64,000 nt of DNA from Hybos culiciformis (lineage: Eukaryota; Arthropoda; Insecta; Diptera; Hybotidae). Below are positions 30,959 through 42,657 of this stretch, one piece after another. The stretch spans positions 1-64,000 of the forward strand of contig CAXFZM010000038.1 in assembly GCA_964007475.1 (NCBI GenBank). Direction: 5' to 3'. Positions within the stretch are counted from its first letter, which is position 1. Each line of letters opens with the position of its first letter. Below the pieces are notes generated by a model. The model ran no database searches and was not told where the DNA came from. It saw only the letters and a program-made list of their open reading frames with translations. A program made the translations under genes and the position numbers.

Positions 30959-31216
30959 AACAATTTTCAAAACAATAATTATAGAAATAATTTGTACAAT
31001 AACCGAGGTAATTTCAATAATAATCGCAGAAATTTTAATAATAATCGAGGTAACTTTAATAATAATCGTGGGAACTTTAATAATGCAAATCCACGAGCAT
31101 TTCCTCCAGCGAATAGAAATTTCAATCAAAATAACTACGTACGATACGCGGGAAACGACCAGGCCCCCCAAAACGGCCAGGGGGAACAAGATCAAATGCG
31201 TGTACATCAAAATTAA
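30959..31216 (+). CDS. gag: gag C-terminal extension in the next frame
   Basis: Repeats of RGNFNNNRRNFNNN, then VRYAGNDQAPQNGQGEQDQM and a stop at 31216. Compositionally it is the same protein as the upstream gag, read one base back. No canonical slippery heptamer was found at the join, so an indel is the simpler explanation. It ends in the gag-pol frameshift region. Confidence 0.7.
   Translation, partial: NNFQNNNYRNNLYNNRGNFNNNRRNFNNNRGNFNNNRGNFNNANPRAFPPANRNFNQNNYVRYAGNDQAPQNGQGEQDQMRVHQN
31150..31184 (+). promoter_or_regulatory. Predicted -1 ribosomal frameshift signal (gag to pol)
   Basis: The gag frame reads GCG GGA AAC, giving the heptamer G-GGA-AAC (31150-31156), a known retroviral slip site type. 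Seven bases later, CCCCC (31164-31169) can pair with GGGGG (31180-31184) in a GC-rich island inside AT-rich sequence. Slipping one base back enters the open pol frame, whose upstream limit is a TAA at 31132-31134. Confidence 0.75.
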
Positions 31217-34200
31217 ATAGTAACGCTTTTAATACACATTACATTTATCCTAGTACACAATTTAATACTAACTCTCATTCAAATTCGAATAAAACAAAAA
31301 TTTTTTATAATTCTAACTTAAGACCATATGCTACGCTAAATACAAATTTTTCAAAAGAAAATAAAAATTCTACTAATTATTATCCAAATTTAAATAATAA
31401 ATCTAAAGTATCTACAAAAAATGTTTTTAACGTAAATCCAAATTTCTCTGATTTCATTATTCTAAATTCTAAATTAAATTTTCAAGGCTCAACATTTCTA
31501 GTCGATACTCAAGCAGATATTTCACTAATAAAAATTTCATCAATCGATTCAAATTTTAACTTAAAAAATAATCTAAATTCTAACAATATTATAAGGATTT
31601 TGGGAATTACACAAAATTCTATAAAAAGTTTAGGTACAATCAACGTCAACTTTCATTTTAAACATACAATTTTATATTGTTTACTACACGTTGTTCCAGA
31701 CGAATTTAATATCCCTTCGGATGGTATTTTAGGCAAAGACTTTCTCAAATTTTATAAGTGTCAAATAAATTATGATTCTATGCAATTAACACTCAACAAT
31801 AATTCTTATTCTTTTTCAATTCCAATTTTAGAAAACCCTAGTGAAAATTCAATTGTTTTACCTTCTAGATGTGAAGTCATTCGTACTTTTATTCTTCCAA
31901 ATGATTCTCCTTGTGTAGTGCTTGATCAAGAAATCGCACCAGATATTTTCATTCCACGTACGATAGTTTCTTCAAAAACTCCTTTAATTAAAGTTTTAAA
32001 TTTATCAGATAAAATTCGAATAATTCATAAAAACACTTCGCTCAAATCAGAACCTCTTTCAAATTTTAACATCCTAAGAATCGACACAAATAAAAATCAA
32101 AATAGAACAAAAGAATTGCTTCAAATAATATCTAAAAATACCAAACCGCAATACCAAGAAAAATTATTAAATTTATGTGAACAATATAGTAATATTTTCC
32201 ATATGAAAGATGATAAAATGACAACAAACAATTTCTATACACAAAATTTAAGAATAGATAACAATACTCCAGTATATGTGAAGAATTATAGACTTCCATA
32301 TTCCCAAAAACAGGAAATCGACAATCAAGTCAATAAACTTTTAAAAAATGATCTTATTGAACCAAGCCAATCCAATTTTAACAGCCCTATCATTTTAGTG
32401 CCTAAGAAAGGTTCAGATAAGAAATGGAGATTATGCATAGATTACCGTCTAGTAAATAAAAAACTAATTGCAGACAAATATCCACTGCCAAGAATAGAAG
32501 ATATTTTAGACAATTTAGGTAGATCAAAATTTTTTACTGTACTCGACCTTTACTCGGGATTTCATCAAGTTCCACTTAGTGAAAACTCGCGAGATATAAC
32601 ATCTTTTAGCACAGACAAAGGTTCGTTTAGATGGAAAGTTCTTCCATTCGGTTTAAATGTATCACCTAACTCATTTTCAAGAATGATGGCATTAGCGTTC
32701 TCCGGTCTTACACCGTTACAATGTTTTCTATACATCGACGATATCATATGTATTGGCTGTTCAGTCGAACATCACCTTAAAAATCTTAAATCTATCTTCG
32801 AAGTTTGTAAAAAATTTAACCTTAAACTTAATCCTGAAAAATGCGTATTTTTTAAAAACGAAGTCACACACCTAGGACATAAATGTACTGATCGAGGTAT
32901 ATACCCAGATAGTAGCAAAATAGATACAGTTAGAAATTATCCTGTACCAAAAGATAAAGACGCTACCAAACGATTTGTTGCATTTATGAACTATTATCGT
33001 AAGTTCATACCAAATTTCGCATCCATAGCAAAACCCTTAAATAATATGACTAGACTAAGAGTAAATTTTTCTTGGACACAAGAGTGTCAAAAATTCTTTG
33101 AAATTTTAAAAAATTGCTTAATTAATCCTCCAATCTTAAATTATCCAAATTTCTCAAAACCTTTTATCATTACTGTTGACGCTTCTAACTTGGGAATAGG
33201 ATCCACCCTAAGTCAGGAGATCAATGGCAACGATTTACCAATTTCATATTCTTCACGTAGTTTCACAAAAGGTGAAATGAATAAATCAACAATAGAAAAG
33301 GAATTAGCTGCAATACACTTCGCAATTTTACATTATAGACCATACATTTATGGAACAAAATTTACTATTAGATCTGATCATAAACCCTTAGTTTACTTGT
33401 TTTCTTTGAAAAACCCATCTTCAAAATTGACAAGAATGCGATTAGATATAGAAGAATATAATTTTACAGTAGAATATATTAAAGGAAAGTGTAACGTGGT
33501 GGCAGATGCCCTATCCCGTATCTCGATCGACGAACTTAAAGATTTGCAAAATAAAGATAATAAAGTATATGTTACAACAAGATCAAAATCAAATAAAATA
33601 TCCCAAAATAATAATTTCAACGATAGTAATAACATTCAAAATAGAGAAAAAACTGTAGATTCAAATGAAAAAATTTTAATTTATGAGGGTAAATTCAATT
33701 ATAAAATACCTCAACTAATTTTTAACTCAACAGATAGTTGTAAAATATACAAAAAACGTAAATTGCTATACAAAAACGATATTTCAAATATTTACCAGAC
33801 ATTAGAGCCTGGATGTAGTAAAATTTTAAAAAAAGAAACAATTCTAGCATTGTTTCTCGTTCAACTAGAAGAAAACATAATTAAAAGAAACATTTATAAA
33901 ATTCAAATAAATAAAGAAGATGACATTTTTAAATTATTTAATACAAAAGAGTTTATTAACATTGCAAAAAAGTATATTAAAAAATTAGAAATCGCGATAG
34001 TTTCACGTCCATTACCCATTATTAGTACTGGGGAAAAACAAAAACTTTTAGATCGTTATCATAAAGACCCTATATTTGGCGGACACGCAGGGCAAAAAAG
34101 ACTATATGCAAAATTAAGATCATGTTTTTATTGGAAGGGCATGAAAAAAGACGTAGCAACCTACGTCAGGGGATGTAAAGATTGTCAGGTGAATAAAGCT

Positions 34201-35073
34201 AAAATTAAAAACATCGAACCACTTAAAATCACTAAAACTCCAAATAAAGCGTTCGATACTATAATCATGGATACGATCGGCCCGTTCCAAAAAACTCAAA
34301 ATAGAAATCTATATGCAGTCACATTAATGTGCGACTTGAGTAAATATTTAATTACGATACCAGTAGCCAATAAAGAAGCTACCACTATTGCGCAAGCCAT
34401 TTTCGAACATTTCGTTCTATTATACGGCCCAATGAGCAAAATTATTACTGATTGCGGTACTGAGTATGCCAATAGTGTAATAGCTGAACTATTTAAATTA
34501 CTAGATATTGAACATAGTTTTTCAACACCCTACCATCACGAAACAGTCGGAACTATTGAAAGAAACCACCGGGTTCTAAATGAATATCTAAGATCGTATA
34601 TTAATGCAAACCATGATAATTGGGATTTATATTTAAAATATTTTACGTATAATTATAATAGTACTCCAAATTCAAATTTCAATTTTTCATACTCTCCTTA
34701 CGAGGTAATATTTGGTAAAGAACCAAATTCTCATAAATTCTTACTAGATAATAGAGTAGAACCAGTATATAACTTCGATAGTTATGCGAAACATGTAAAA
34801 TTTCATCTTCAAAATACAAATATGATTATTAAAGAGTTTTTAGAAAAAGAAAAATTAAAAAATAAAGAGACTTATGATAAAAAATCAACGAAAAATCAGT
34901 TCAAAATAAATGATGAAGTTCTTTTAAAAAAAGAAAACAGGACAAAATTAGATAATGTATATTCTGGTCCTCATAAAATAATTCAAATTGATGGATTAAA
35001 TGTTACATTGTTAACAAATAAAAATAAAAGGATTGAAGTCCACAAAAATAGAATAATTAAAAATAATTGTTAA
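31157..35073 (+). CDS. pol: pol of the mdg1-like element: protease, RT, RNase H, integrase
   Basis: The frame is open from 31135 and expected to be entered by frameshift. The first internal ATG that opens a long ORF is at 31600, inside protease. Protease: FLVDTQADISLIK at 31495 with DTQ where DTG is usual, then GILGKDFL. RT: WRLCIDYRLVN, LDLYSGFHQV and YIDDI (32731). RNase H: TVDASNLGIG, EKELAAI and RSDHKP. Integrase: zinc region GGHAGQKRLYAKL and CKDCQ, then DDE residues in IIMDTIGPF, IITDCGTEY and ETVGTIERNHR, with a YSGPHKI motif near the end. No stop or frameshift from 31157 to 35073, so the enzyme set looks intact apart from the protease Gly. Confidence 0.93.
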
Positions 35074-35131
35074 ATTCAAAAAAAAAAAAAAATGTAAAAT
35101 ATAGCTTATTATAATTATATTAAAATATGAA

Positions 35132-35167
<36 letters not shown>

Positions 35168-35419
35168 AATAATAATGGTACCATGTTATTAGTTGTTTAT
35201 ATATATTAGTCATAAATATATATATATTATTATCATATTATTAGTCTAATATATATTATTAACATATATCCTTTTTAATACAAATAAATATTAAATTGGT
35301 CAATTACATTTTAAATTCAAAATTTTTATTTCTTGAATTAAATTTCTATTTTTATTGAATTAAACTTATTTTTGAAACATAATAATGTTCTTATATATTT
35401 CTCAAATAAGCTTAATTTT
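35074..35419 (+). other. 3' untranslated region of the mdg1-like element
   Basis: AT-rich with a 33-base A run near 35134; leads to the polypurine tract. Confidence 0.6.
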
Positions 35420-35432
35420 AAAAGGAGGGAGG
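35420..35432 (+). promoter_or_regulatory. Polypurine tract
   Basis: AAAGGAGGGAGG immediately before the 3' LTR, the plus-strand primer of reverse transcription. Confidence 0.85.
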
Positions 35433-35663
35433 TGTAATGCCCCCTTATCATTATATACATAATATTATATACATTTTATATTATAGGCTCTCTTTCTTTT
35501 ATTCGTTAAGTTATCTTAGTATTAGTTAATAAGAAAGTATAAGACGTCTATGTACTAGTTTTAAGTTCAGTTTATAATCAGATATCAAACGATTAACACA
35601 ATAAATAATTTGGACTTTAAATAAAATCATCTTTTTATTCAAAGATACCCTAGAGGTATCACA
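35433..35663 (+). repeat. 3' LTR of the mdg1-like element
   Basis: 231 bp, TGTAATGCCC...GGTATCACA, followed by the duplication GAAG. Confidence 0.95.
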
Positions 35664-35784
35664 GAAGTTATTAAAAATACTGTTTGTCGTTTGGGTCTAT
35701 TCAATTTTTATTTTATTTTTAATTTCTTTTCTAAATTCAAAAAAATAATAAATCTTTAATTAAAGGAAATGCTTTGAGGCTAAT

Positions 35785-36489
35785 AGTTTTAGGTTCCGAT
35801 GTGTTTAAAAGAAAAAAAAAAATATTTTTTTATATTTTCTTTTTTTTTATATTTTCTTTATTTCTATTTAAAAAAAGTTTTACAGGAATTTTTTATTTCT
35901 AGGAATTTTTTATTTCTCTTAAAAATAAAATTTTACTGTTTTAAATTTTTTTTATGAAATTTTCAAAAATAAATTTTATATAAATTTAATTATTAATATT
36001 TTTTTTTAACTTTTACAAAAAAAATTTGAATAAAAAATTTAAATTGTTTTACAACACCGGGAGTTGAGAATTAACTAAAAAAACTTAATAATCGATATCG
36101 TTTTTTATACCCAAATTGAAGTAAGTTTTATAAGTAGATTTTGTAAGTATTGATTTATTCCAAAATTTGTAAAAATGCTATGTTGACAAAAAATTCTTAA
36201 GAAATAAAATTAATTTGTAAAAATGCAAGAGAAGCTAAAACGTGTAAATTTTATAAGTTTCGATTTTTATGTATTTTAATATTTTTTTATATGAAAAAAA
36301 AATCTTAAGAAATAAAATAAAACTGCAAGAAAAGCTGAATTTGATTTTGTGATAATTGAAGTTATTTTAATTAAATTATGGAAAAACAATTCCTTGGAAT
36401 TGTTTCGAAATAAAAATTTTGAATGCAACGTATCAATTAATTATGCGAAAGTGTCTTTTCAAATTATTCTTATGGGCTGTACTATAACA
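35785..36489 (-). repeat. 3' LTR of the errantivirus
   Basis: 705 bp; minus-strand start TGTTATAGTACAG, end CCTAAAACT. The env ORF ends 31 bases inside it. Confidence 0.93.
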
Positions 36490-38009
36490 CCCCCACCGTT
36501 AGATTGAGTCTCCGACGAAATATTTAAAATTCTTCGATTCTTAGTGTTGTAAACAAATAATAAACTTAAAGTAATTATTACAATAAAAATAGTTACATCT
36601 GTAGTTAGATTTAATACATTGTTATTTTTGTTTGTAAATATAATATCTTCAATAGTTTTTTCATTGTTAATTTGTTTTAAGTAAATTTCTTCTATTTTAA
36701 TGTCATCCATTGTTTCATTTTGTTTTATCTTAGTGATAATATTAGGCATTATAAATTTGTCACATATTTTAATATTTTGATTTACAAATGTATTATTCAG
36801 AGTTTTTATTTTACAGTTCTCAAATTTAACAATAAATGTTCCTCTAACTTTTATTTCAATTTTATTACAATTATGAACTATAGTAGAATTAAAAAAGTTT
36901 TTAAATAAAATAAAACCAGGTAATACCTCTGTAATTTCTGTCTGAAGAAGTTTTTTCATTTTGCACTGTGCTTCTTCGAATTTAATGATATTTTCAATGC
37001 AAGAGTTCTTTATTTGTTTTAGATTTTTCTGAAGGTTGTCTTTTACATTTGGCTCGTATACATTATTATTACTATCAATTAAAAATTCGTTATTATCTAG
37101 GAATAAACTTTTATTATTTTTATCAGGAATAGGTTCAAATAAAATTTTGGAAATGGTTTCTTCTGAGAATACGGGTATTTGGAAAATTATGATTATGTTA
37201 TTTTCATGAAATGTTACTACTATTTTTATGTTCAAGTAGCTGTCAAAATCATTAATTAAATCTAATTCGGTTTGAGTCAAAATATCTGTTGGGATAATGC
37301 CTAACTTACTTGAGAATATAACTTGCCCAATGTCGTCTACATGGTTACGTAATAGATAAATGTCGTTATTAATTTGGTTTATATGTTGCATGAATTCAAC
37401 TTCATCTTCTAACGTCAGTATTTTGTTTCGAAAAGTATTTTTTATCGAATTTAAGTAGGTCTCTATTGTTTTTTGTTGGTCATTTATGTGTCTGGTTATA
37501 TTTTGGATTTGGTGTGTTATTAATTCGTTGGTTACAGTAAATTTATTGATTTTATTTAGTACTATTTCTCTATCCGTAGATAATTTTTTTAGTGTGTCAG
37601 AAATTTCTTTTTCGTCTTCACTATCCATGGTTCCTGCTATATATTTTAATCCTTTACCCAATGCATTAACTAATCCACGTTTTTGTTTAAAATGAGGAAT
37701 CAGGTTTTTAATTTTTGTTTCTAAAAGTATGAAATTTTTACTTGTACTATCCAATAAAATTCTTGTATTTTCAGAGGACATATTGAATTTAAGTACATTT
37801 ACGTTATATTTTATTAATTCTAACGTTAGTTCGTATTCCGTTATGTTGATGATGTGAAGAACTTTCGTATAGCGTTCTACCAATTTGATGTTTCCTACAG
37901 TAATCGGAACATATCCATTATTGTTTGTCAGGTCTTGTACATTTATTGTTTGAGTGCTAGATAATACAATGGTTGCAAATAGTACGACTAGGTAAGTTAT
38001 TGTCTTCAT
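36459..38009 (-). CDS. env: env: errantivirus envelope-type glycoprotein
   Basis: The 516 residues start with a hydrophobic signal peptide (about residues 1-19). A dibasic KQKRG near 108-112 fits the furin-like site that precedes a hydrophobic, glycine-containing fusion-peptide region in this family. A coiled-coil-prone Leu/Ile-rich stretch follows (about 135-235), many N-x-S/T sites are present, and a single transmembrane segment lies near residues 470-490 before a short tail. It is continuous, with no stop. An acceptor-like TTTTTTCAG ends at 38022, 13 bases upstream of the ATG, as expected for a spliced env message. The last codons overlap the polypurine tract and LTR. Confidence 0.88.
   Translation of the reverse strand: MKTITYLVVLFATIVLSSTQTINVQDLTNNNGYVPITVGNIKLVERYTKVLHIINITEYELTLELIKYNVNVLKFNMSSENTRILLDSTSKNFILLETKIKNLIPHFKQKRGLVNALGKGLKYIAGTMDSEDEKEISDTLKKLSTDREIVLNKINKFTVTNELITHQIQNITRHINDQQKTIETYLNSIKNTFRNKILTLEDEVEFMQHINQINNDIYLLRNHVDDIGQVIFSSKLGIIPTDILTQTELDLINDFDSYLNIKIVVTFHENNIIIIFQIPVFSEETISKILFEPIPDKNNKSLFLDNNEFLIDSNNNVYEPNVKDNLQKNLKQIKNSCIENIIKFEEAQCKMKKLLQTEITEVLPGFILFKNFFNSTIVHNCNKIEIKVRGTFIVKFENCKIKTLNNTFVNQNIKICDKFIMPNIITKIKQNETMDDIKIEEIYLKQINNEKTIEDIIFTNKNNNVLNLTTDVTIFIVIITLSLLFVYNTKNRRILNISSETQSNGGGVIVQPIRII
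36490..36498 (-). promoter_or_regulatory. Polypurine tract of the errantivirus
   Basis: Minus-strand GGTGGGGG directly precedes the LTR start TGTTATAG and lies within the env reading frame (GGG). Confidence 0.75.
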
Positions 38010-38030
38010 TTTAGTTTTGTTCTGAAAAAA

Positions 38031-39010
38031 TTAAGATTTGTTAGACTTTATTATGGGGTTTTCTTTGTCTTGAAATTTTTTATTTTGTCGAACGTGAGTT
38101 TGATAATATTTAAGACCGGTTTTCGTATTAGCGACGTGTTCTTCGTCAAGATTTCTTGTAAATATTTTTCTATATTTTGAATGGTTCTTACCACCTCTTA
38201 TTTCCTTTATAAAATTTGGTCCTTCTTGTAAAACTTGATTTACCCTATTTTCGTTGAGTTTATTGATATATCGTTCTTTTTTTGCTTTTATAAGATCATG
38301 AATATTTTGATATTCATGTTCTGAAATTTTTCCATTAATGAAATCAATTGGTTTTTTCTGTATGGTGCTGTGTATGGTATTATTGTAGAATCTTATTATT
38401 CGCAAGATCTTTTCTTCTACTGTCTCAGTGTCGTTTATATCGTCGTGTTTTAAAAGTCTTATGTGTTCGTTGATAGTATTGTGAAGTCTTTCAATGTCTG
38501 CATTAGATGTATGATTGCTATTAGACGTAAAATGAATTTCTATGCCTTCTTTTGTAAGAAAATCTTGCATCGGTCCTGCTTTAAATCCAAGTTCATTATC
38601 TGCTACTATTTTATCTATTTTTCCGTGAGCACTAAGATATTGACCTAGTTTCGTTTTGAATTCTATCCAAGAGCGACTATTTATTTTATAAGCTTGGGCG
38701 AATTTTGAAAATTTGTCGATTATTGTCAGGAAAAGTGTATTTTTTAAGCTATAGTACACGTCTATATGTACTATTTCATTTGGTTTCGTAGGCGTTTCCG
38801 TAATTTTATATGGTATTTTGACGGGGTTCCTATCATATTTTTCTAGAGTACAAACTTCACAGTTATTTATGAATTTAGTTATGATTTCTTTAAGGTTTGG
38901 GTGATATATTTTTTCTTTGAGTTGGATAAAATTTTCGTTTATTCCTCTGTGGTTATTTTCAAAATGTTTCTTTTTAATAATTTCGGTAAGTTCATTTTCA
39001 TCTGTTATGT
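38031..39010 (-). pseudogene. pol: pol 3' part: integrase (frame 2 after a break)
   Basis: The open frame starts right after the frameshift near 39010. It carries the integrase zinc region (HFENNHRG and CEVC), then DDE-type residues in VHIDVYYS, IVADNELGF and HTSNADIERLH. The initiator at 38759 in this frame is GTG and not meaningful. The stop at 38031 lies 22 bases before the env ATG. The domain itself is intact; it is cut off from the rest of pol by a one-base change in the A-run at about 39010. Confidence 0.88.
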
Positions 39011-39637
39011 CTCTTTTTTACAGATAACGATTTTGAAACTGTTGTGATATTCAACATAATTTTTTGCAACATTTAAAAATTTATTGCAAAATTCCTTATC
39101 TTCAATGAGAATAGCATTAGTTCTGTCTTTATCAAAATGGTTTTTTATTATAGTTAAAATTGTCTCCTTATTGAGATCTTTTGCATAAATTATCTTTCTT
39201 TTTGCTTTAAAAATGTCGATATTTTTTATTTTGAGTGAACCGGAATGAATTTTATTTATTATTATCTGCCTTTTATAAATATTAATTGGACAGTTTGATT
39301 CGACGAAAATTTCCTCAATAATTTGGCTATGATTTATCGCTACTCTTGATAATGCATCCGCGTTACCATTTTTAACACCTTTCTTGTATTTTATTTCATA
39401 ATTGAACTCTGCTAATTTTAATCTCCATCTCACTAGCTTAGAGTTGGGTTCGTTAATGGAAAAGAGCCAGGTTAGTGGCCTATGATCTGTTTCTATGAGG
39501 AACTTTCTCCCAAAAAGGTAAGGGCGGAAATATTTTGTTGCCCATACAATTGCAAGTAATTCTTTTTCAATTGTACTATAATTTTGCTCATGTTCGTTGA
39601 GGGTTCGACTGGCATAGCAAATTGGATGGTTGTCTTG
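39011..39637 (-). pseudogene. pol: pol middle part: RNase H to connection, between nonsense codon and frameshift
   Basis: Same frame as the upstream pol, separated by a TAA. It contains STIEKELLAI and IETDHRPL (RNase H), RWRLKLAEF and NADALSRV, then a spacer to CKKE where an A-run indel closes the frame. A first in-frame ATG at 39433 is internal. Confidence 0.85.
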
Positions 39638-41376
39638 TTAAAGGATTGCTCCTAGAGCGAAATTACTAGCGTCTGTTTGTAGAGTAAATTGTTTGTTAAA
39701 ATTAGGATAATGCAAGATGGGGTCATTAACTAGAAGTCTTTTTAGTGAATCGAAACTTTGTAAATATTCTGGGTCGCTTGTATTCATCTTTATGTCCTTT
39801 TTAAGGTACTTAGTCATAGGTTTGGCAATTCTAGAATAGTCTTTCATGAATTTTCGGTAATATCCAGTTAGACCTAGGAATTGTTTAATTTCTTTAGGTG
39901 TTTTGGGTAATGGGAATTTTTGCACGCAAATGATTTTTTGTGGATTTGGTTTAATACCTTCTCTGGTTACTACATGCCCTAAGAATTCAGTTTCGCGTTT
40001 CAAAAATTCTGATTTGTCTAATTGTACCTTAAGGTTTACATCTTTAAGTCTCCTGAATATTTTTTCTATAGAATCAATATGTTCTTGTAGGGAGGTTGAA
40101 AAGATTATAATATCGTCGAGATAAACTAAGCATATTTTATTGATATAGTCAGATAGTACATTATTCATGAGTCGTTGAAAGGTAGAGGGCGCTGTTTTTA
40201 AACCAAACGGCATACGAAGGAATTCGTAATGTCCGTTTTCTACGCTAAACGCGGTTTTATGAATATCTTTTTCCGAAATTTCGATTTGGTGGAACCCTTT
40301 CGCGAGATCCAATGTTGTGAAATATTGACTTCTACCTAATTTCTCGAGTATTTCGTCTATGTTGGGTATGGGGTACTTATCGTCGATTGTCAATTCATTT
40401 AGTTTCCTATAGTCAATGACGATTCCCCACTTTTGTTGCCCGGTTGCATCCTTTTTCTTTGGTACAATCCAGACAGGTGCTGAATATGGTGACTTGCTGT
40501 GTTGGATTATTTTTTGGTCTAGCATTTCTTGGATTTGTTTTTGTACTTCTACTTTATGAATATAAGGATATCTATAGGTTTTAACTGCTATAGGGGCATG
40601 GTCAGTTGTCCGAATTTCATGTTTAATAGCGTTGGTAAATGTTAAGTCTTGATTTTCTTGATAGAATATACTAGAATACTTTTTAATAATAGGAATAAGA
40701 TTTTTCTTTTCTTCGAGATTTAAATGGTCTATACGGATTTGGTCGAAAAGGGGTTTATTAATTTTTTCTTCTAGTATGTTGAAATTTTCTGAATTTACTT
40801 CTTCTGCTTTAATAAGGTTAATGGGTATTTGTGACTTAAAAATTTCCTCCACTGAAGCAAGTGCTTCTATTTTATGATTTTCGACTTCATAAATGCCTTC
40901 CATAATCGTTGTGTTGTGTCCTAAAATTTTTTGTTCACTTATATAAGTTAGTCCTTTTTCTTGTTTTACCGATAAGTTAATTTTTTTATCGATTTTGTTG
41001 ATAAAATATATAGGAATGAATTTTCCTTTAATTTCTATTTGGTTATTCGTATAATCAATTTTTGTTTCCAACTTTCTTAGCATATCATTTCCTATTAAAC
41101 CGTGGTATGTATCGTGAAATTTACATACAAAGAATTCAACTTTTTCGTTAGAGTCTCCTAACTCAGAGAATTGGGGAATTCGTACTTTTTCATTTACAAG
41201 AACTTTATTTTGCAATGTTTTAATTGTTGTTGGGTTTATCGGAATTTTCCATTTAGGGTGGCAAATGCCTGGGTTGATAATAGAGTGGGTCGCTCCCGTG
41301 TCTATTAAAAGTTTTAGAGGATATGATTTTGTTTTAACTATTATATAGGGTAAGCTTCCATTGAGGCTGGAAACTG
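39638..41376 (-). pseudogene. pol: pol 5' part: protease and reverse transcriptase
   Basis: The pol frame overlaps the end of gag and is entered by a -1 shift. Protease: LLIDTGATHSI with the DTG triad near 41300, then LIGNDML. RT: VPKKKD, WGIVIDYRKLN, LDLAKGFHQIE, LRMPFGLKTAPSTFQ and YLDDIIIF near 40115, then LGHVVTREG and FLGLTGYYRKF. The frame ends in RNase H at ALGAIL with TAA (39640-39638), where a Ser codon is usual. Everything upstream of that is intact. Confidence 0.9.
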
Positions 41377-42585
41377 AAAATTTTCAGCTTCATCGTAGTT
41401 TTCAATAATTTCTTGATTATTATTATTTTCAAAATATGATAAATTTTCTGTAGCGTCTTGATTGTTATTATTTTCAAAGTGTGGTACATTTTCAATAATT
41501 TCGGGGGTATTATTATTTTCAAAATATGTTGAATTTTCAGTAATTTCGTGGTTATTAATATCCATGGGTTCAGGGTTTTGTTGAAAATTGTTTCGATTGG
41601 GATAGTTCGGATTTTGGTTAAAAGTGTTATTACGTTGACTGTTAGTCGGATATCCCCCTTGGTTGAAAGTACTATTACGGTTGTTATTATTCGAGTATCC
41701 TACTTGGTTAGAAGTATTACTTCGATTATTATTATTTGAGTATCCCACTTGGTTAAAAGTGTTATTTCTATTATTCCAATATCCTGCTTGGTTGTTTTGA
41801 GAAATATTATTTCGTTGGTTATTATTGAAATTTGATTGATGTTGGGGAATATAAATTCTTTGAGGATTTTGGTTATTGTTATTGTATTGGTCTTGTCTTG
41901 TATTTCGGATGTTATTATTATTATTATTGTTTGATTGAATTTGTCTGTTATTTGTCATAAATTGTCTCTCGTTTCTATTCTTTTGGATAGCATACTTATT
42001 AATACTGGTGCCAGCATACCCGGCTTGAAATAGTATGTCCATTGCGTTTTCTAAACTGTTAGGATTTCTGCAATATAAGATCGTTCTCATGGGTTCATGC
42101 ATTTTGCTTTTAAAAATATTTAATGCGGTTCTCAAATTATTTTGTATGCATTGGTTAGTTGCATTACCTGCTCCCAAAATTGTTACGGTTTTATTATTAA
42201 GTATACGAAGCATTGTCTTTATTTCATTATAAAAGTCTAAAGTATTTGTTTTGAAACTACAAGCTCTTAATTCGTCATACAGTTCTTCACAACTTCGTTT
42301 GTCACCAAAATTATTTTGTAAAAGGTTTTTTATATCTTCCCAAGAGACCACATGGCAATTTATTTCGATAGCCTCTCTAGCTTTGCCTTTAAGTTTGCTT
42401 TTTATTATGTCAGAAAAGAGTTGTTGCGACAGAGCGTCATATGTCTGTAAAGTAGGGTGGATTCTTTTAATTAAGCTAATGAAATTTTGTAGATCATTTT
42501 GATCTCCGCTGAAATCAGGTAAATTATTGAGGTATTTCGTGGGATCTAATACAATACTTAATTCGTTTCGGGGTTGTGGTTCCAT
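41341..42585 (-). CDS. gag: gag of the errantivirus
   Basis: The 414 residues carry a Gypsy Gag N half (LPDFSGDQNDLQNFISLIKR, LFSDIIKSKLKGKAREAI, ELRACSFKTNTLDFYNEI). A long Asn-rich C-terminal region follows (about 205-330, with repeated NQVGYSNNNNR-like 19-residue units), and then four acidic ENNN-type repeats. No zinc knuckle is visible, as in other errantiviruses. The frame is complete from ATG 42585 to TAA 41341, with a pol overlap at the end. Confidence 0.9.
   Translation of the reverse strand: MEPQPRNELSIVLDPTKYLNNLPDFSGDQNDLQNFISLIKRIHPTLQTYDALSQQLFSDIIKSKLKGKAREAIEINCHVVSWEDIKNLLQNNFGDKRSCEELYDELRACSFKTNTLDFYNEIKTMLRILNNKTVTILGAGNATNQCIQNNLRTALNIFKSKMHEPMRTILYCRNPNSLENAMDILFQAGYAGTSINKYAIQKNRNERQFMTNNRQIQSNNNNNNNIRNTRQDQYNNNNQNPQRIYIPQHQSNFNNNQRNNISQNNQAGYWNNRNNTFNQVGYSNNNNRSNTSNQVGYSNNNNRNSTFNQGGYPTNSQRNNTFNQNPNYPNRNNFQQNPEPMDINNHEITENSTYFENNNTPEIIENVPHFENNNNQDATENLSYFENNNNQEIIENYDEAENFQFPASMEAYPI
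41377..41383 (-). promoter_or_regulatory. Candidate -1 frameshift heptamer (gag to pol) of the errantivirus
   Basis: In the gag frame (GAA AAT TTT) the minus strand reads A-AAT-TTT, a canonical X-XXY-YYZ form. A -1 slip opens the pol frame, which is free of stops from here through the DTG motif. The gag stop lies 36 bases further on. No strong stem is obvious downstream. Confidence 0.55.
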
Positions 42586-42657
42586 TTTATTTACTTTTTC
42601 TTGTATTATTTTTTACAGAACAAAAAAATTTTTCTTAAATTACCTACTTAAATTAAA

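Larger units (their letters stand above)
27276..35663 (+). mobile_element. Complete mdg1/412-like LTR retrotransposon (8.4 kb)
   Basis: LTRs at 27276-27507 and 35433-35663 differ at about four positions. A 4-bp duplication GAAG flanks it (27272-27275, 35664-35667). A PBS, a 2.36-kb A-rich leader with tandem repeats, gag, pol and a polypurine tract are in order. Pol order is PR-RT-RNaseH-IN, as in Ty3/Gypsy elements, and there is no env. A solo LTR of the same family lies at 23307. Confidence 0.95.
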
